From NCBI RefSeq assembly GCF_003122385.1, contig NZ_CP029255.1, forward strand, positions 1,488,001 to 1,552,000: DNA of 64,000 nt, written 5' to 3'. The notes below the pieces were generated by a model that was given only the letters and a program-made list of their open reading frames with translations, ran no database searches and had not been told where the DNA came from. A program made the translations under genes and the position numbers. Each line of letters opens with the position of its first letter. The stretch's first letter is position 1. Below, in pieces: positions 61,753 through 64,000 of the stretch. The DNA is from Flavobacterium crocinum. Lineage in GTDB: Bacteria; Bacteroidota; Bacteroidia; Flavobacteriales; Flavobacteriaceae.

Positions 61753-63420
61753 TTAGATCAGTTCGAGTAAAACAATATCAAAATCATTGTCTATAATCAC
61801 TTTTCCATCAATAACTTCGACTTCCTGATTTGAATAAGTATCTTTTAGTTTTGTTCCGTTTGGGAAGATATCGCCAACAGGAAGTTCTTTTCTGCCTTTT
61901 GGTAAATCTACTCCCATAACGACTTTATCTGTAAAAGAACCTTTTGTAAATGTTCTGGAAAAAGTATAAGGATACGGATTAATCAGTTTATGAACACCAG
62001 CACCAACAGCAGGATGATTTCGTCTAAACTGTCCTAATTTTTGCCAATGTAAAAGTGTTTTCTGTGTTTCAGGATTGTTTTGAATATCTTCCCAATTCAT
62101 ATTCGAACGTAAAGTGGCATCGCCCTGAGTTCCTTCAATAACCAAAGATCGTGCTGATTCGTCGCCGTAATACACTTGAGACATTCCCGGAGAAAGCAAC
62201 AATTTAGTTCCTGCTTCTATACCTTTTACTCGGTTAGCATCAAAAGGCTGTCCGTCATCGTGTGAAGACATATAGTTTAAAACCGAATATCCTTTTAAAT
62301 CATTATTCAAAGCATTCGAATATTTAGAAAATAAACCTTCATAATCATTTTGTGCGGCATTCCATTTAAACTCAAAATTGATCATGCTGTTGAAACCATT
62401 CTGAAAATAATTGACTTTTCGGTCTCCAAAATCATAATCCTGCCCACCGCTGATTCCGTAACCGTAAACTTCAGCAATGGTATAAAACGGATTCTGATCT
62501 AAAACTTGTAAAGGATGATGTTTTTTCCAGGTTTCGAATGCATAGTCGCATTCTTTTTTGAAATCTGCCCAAACGCCTTCTTCGGTATGTTTTACAGTGT
62601 CAGCGCGATAACCGTCAATTCCAAACTCTGTAATATAATCTGTAAGCCATTTTATGATGTAATATTTTGGCGTTCTTGGATAATTCGTTCTTTTGAAGAA
62701 TTCGTCAAGCGAAGCAATTTCTTTTTCATAACGGCCTTCTTTTTTCCATTTTTCGATTAAGAAAGGAGGCAATTCTACATTTTGAGTGCTTTCGGTTTTT
62801 ACATCCGGAAGATTTTCAACCAAAGTACACATAGTAGTATTTTCGAAAGATTTATAATCGCAGACAACGCCGGTTCTAACCCAATCTGAAGGCCAAACGG
62901 GATCTTCTGGTGTCACTGGGCCAGTATGATTGATTACACCGTCCAAAATTATTCTGATGCCTTTTTCGTGGGCTTTTTTTACGAGTTTTGCCAAGTCTTC
63001 TTTTGTTCCAAAGTTCGGATCTAAAGCCGTCCAGTCTTTTGCCCAATAGCCGTGAAAACCGTAGCTCAACCCAGTTCCTTCATCAACGCCATCATGAATC
63101 TGCTCGACAATTGGCGTAAGCCAAATGGCATTGATTCCTAGTTTTTCAAAATATCCTGATTCGATTTTTTTTGTGATTCCGATGATGTCACCACCTTCAA
63201 ATCCGCGTAGTTTTCCGGGAGTTTTGGTTCGGTTAAAATTGACGTCGTTTGAAGTATCTCCGTTGTAAAAACGATCTGTAAGTAAAAAATAAATATTTGC
63301 TCCTTCCCAAACGAAAGGTGTTTTTGAAGTATTTTCGTTATTCATTGTAACTGATTTTGAGCCAGAACAACTCAATGTTAAGTATACTAAAGATAAAAAA
63401 AGGAAAGAGTATTTTTTCAT
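61753..63420 (-). CDS. GH13 alpha-amylase family lipoprotein
   Basis: 555 residues with lipobox LTLSC (Cys18). GH13 regions in order: DGVINHTG (region I), GIDGYRADTVKH (nucleophile Asp), TIAEVYGYG (acid Glu) and MSSHDDGQPF (transition-state Asp). A C-terminal beta domain follows. It would degrade starch-like glucans at the cell surface or in the periplasm. It follows a second GH13 gene on the same strand, 274 bases upstream. Confidence 0.94.
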   Translation of the reverse strand: MKKYSFLFLSLVYLTLSCSGSKSVTMNNENTSKTPFVWEGANIYFLLTDRFYNGDTSNDVNFNRTKTPGKLRGFEGGDIIGITKKIESGYFEKLGINAIWLTPIVEQIHDGVDEGTGLSYGFHGYWAKDWTALDPNFGTKEDLAKLVKKAHEKGIRIILDGVINHTGPVTPEDPVWPSDWVRTGVVCDYKSFENTTMCTLVENLPDVKTESTQNVELPPFLIEKWKKEGRYEKEIASLDEFFKRTNYPRTPKYYIIKWLTDYITEFGIDGYRADTVKHTEEGVWADFKKECDYAFETWKKHHPLQVLDQNPFYTIAEVYGYGISGGQDYDFGDRKVNYFQNGFNSMINFEFKWNAAQNDYEGLFSKYSNALNNDLKGYSVLNYMSSHDDGQPFDANRVKGIEAGTKLLLSPGMSQVYYGDESARSLVIEGTQGDATLRSNMNWEDIQNNPETQKTLLHWQKLGQFRRNHPAVGAGVHKLINPYPYTFSRTFTKGSFTDKVVMGVDLPKGRKELPVGDIFPNGTKLKDTYSNQEVEVIDGKVIIDNDFDIVLLELI

Positions 63421-63461
63421 TATTTAGGAATTTTTTAGACATAGATCATGTTGAAAAAAAA

Positions 63462-63522
63462 GCCACAGATTACAAGATTAAAATGATTTTTTGAATCTGG
63501 GATAATCTGTTAATCTGTGGCA
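63462..63522. repeat. Inverted repeat, 'gccacagatta' family
   Basis: GCCACAGATTACAAGATTA pairs with GATAATCTGTTAATCTGTGG. Related arms occur at 41497 and 60805. Between 63421 and 63694 only this and the next repeat are present. Confidence 0.8.
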
Positions 63523-63529
63523 ATAAAAT

Positions 63530-63686
63530 TTTAAACACATAGAATCATAGATTTTTCTTTGTCTAAAAAGTTAGAAAAAAATGACTAGTCATTAACACAT
63601 AGTTTTACGTTGATATAACTATGTTTTTTTAAACAAGTGAAACGCCTTTTATTCAGTTAGAAAAACTATGTCTCTATGTGTTTAAA
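63530..63686. repeat. Long inverted repeat, 'acacataga' type
   Basis: TTTAAACACATAGAATCATAG at the left and CTATGTCTCTATGTGTTTAAA at the right, with inner arms, enclose about 110 bases. No gene inside. Confidence 0.65.
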
Positions 63687-63694
63687 TTAAAGCT

Positions 63695-64000
63695 TTATTC
63701 CAATTCTAAAACCAAAGCTGATTTTGGTTCTAAAGTAATTTCAGAAGCTAAATCAAATGTCTTTCCTGTGATAACATCTTTTCCGGATTTGTAGTTTTTG
63801 ATGTTTTCTTTGAAACGAGCTGTTTTTACAACCTGCTCTTTTGCATTGTTATTGAAAACGACCATTACCGTTTTAGCATCTGTATATCTGAAATATACAT
63901 AAGTGTTATTTTCTGGAATGTAATGCGTCATTTTTCCGAAATGAACGGCTTCGTTAGTTTTTCTCCAATTGAATAATTTGGCACTGAAATCAAAGAAAGC
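63695..64000 (-). CDS. GH13 amylase, C-terminal part (cut by window)
   Basis: The frame is open to the window edge and includes ...FFDFSAKLFNWRKTNEA VHFGKMTHYIPENN, then beta strands to FDLASEITLEPKSALVLELE. This is the C-terminal beta domain of a cyclomaltodextrinase/neopullulanase-like GH13 enzyme; the catalytic regions lie beyond the window. With the downstream lipoprotein it suggests a starch-utilisation (Sus-like) locus. Confidence 0.8.
   Translation of the reverse strand, partial: AFFDFSAKLFNWRKTNEAVHFGKMTHYIPENNTYVYFRYTDAKTVMVVFNNNAKEQVVKTARFKENIKNYKSGKDVITGKTFDLASEITLEPKSALVLELE

Overview
The window reads as chromosome of a Flavobacterium-like member of the Bacteroidota. Evidence: AT-rich coding sequence, promoters of the Bacteroidota type (TTG, about 19 bases, TAnnTTTG) in front of tRNAs and several genes, SPI/SPII-type signal peptides, a TonB-dependent receptor with a carboxypeptidase-like N-terminal domain, Bacteroidota VgrG/TssD proteins, a mevalonate pathway cluster and dense palindromic intergenic repeats. 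No rRNA, transposase, phage gene or CRISPR array was seen.

Layout. 1-2.1 kb: 3' end of an M1 aminopeptidase gene and a DUF58 gene. 2.1-3.3 kb: two near-identical tRNA-Asp transcription units embedded in repeats. 3.3-8.6 kb: AraC regulator and a three-gene TolC/HlyD/MFS efflux operon. 8.8-14.3 kb: singletons (HAD phosphatase, HExxH lipoprotein-like protein, DUF1080 lipoprotein, two XRE regulators) separated by long inverted repeats. 14.5-16.7 kb: a three-gene CBASS-like anti-phage operon (CD-NTase, E2-like protein, four-TM effector) beside tRNA-Leu. 17-20.9 kb: M20 dipeptidase, a six-copy tandem array of a palindromic ~178-bp unit, and a GT61-type glycosyltransferase. 20.9-24.1 kb: an operon ending in a BlaI/BlaR1-like pair, with BlaI-type dyads over its promoter. 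24-28 kb: saccharopine dehydrogenase family enzyme, DUF423 protein, PEP carboxykinase. 28.3-33.9 kb: an orphan type VI secretion cargo island (tssD with an in-frame TGA, vgrG with a C-terminal metzincin-like domain, two exported proteins, a PAAR-like protein). 34-38 kb: phytase and TonB receptor. 38-44.5 kb: small enzymes and two short genes (GxxExxY and four-helix-bundle) that sit between copies of the intergenic repeats. 44.6-49.8 kb: ruvC, YbhN-like flippase plus GT2, small exported proteins. 49.9-55.4 kb: an isoprenoid/mevalonate cluster with a RelE/ParE-type toxin-antitoxin pair inserted between mvaD and the GHMP kinase gene. 55.5-64 kb: TspO, tandem paralogues with CarboxypepD_reg-like domains, a four-gene MBL/Crp/HAD/flavoprotein run, GDPD, and two GH13 amylase genes, the last cut by the window edge.

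The most interesting parts are the E1-less CBASS operon, the T6SS island with its nonsense codon and toxin-like VgrG tail, the GxxExxY gene bracketed by 39-bp inverted repeats, the six-copy palindrome array, and two copies of an apparently structured RNA element (47.4 and 50.9 kb). Function calls rest on motifs read by eye; no database search was run.
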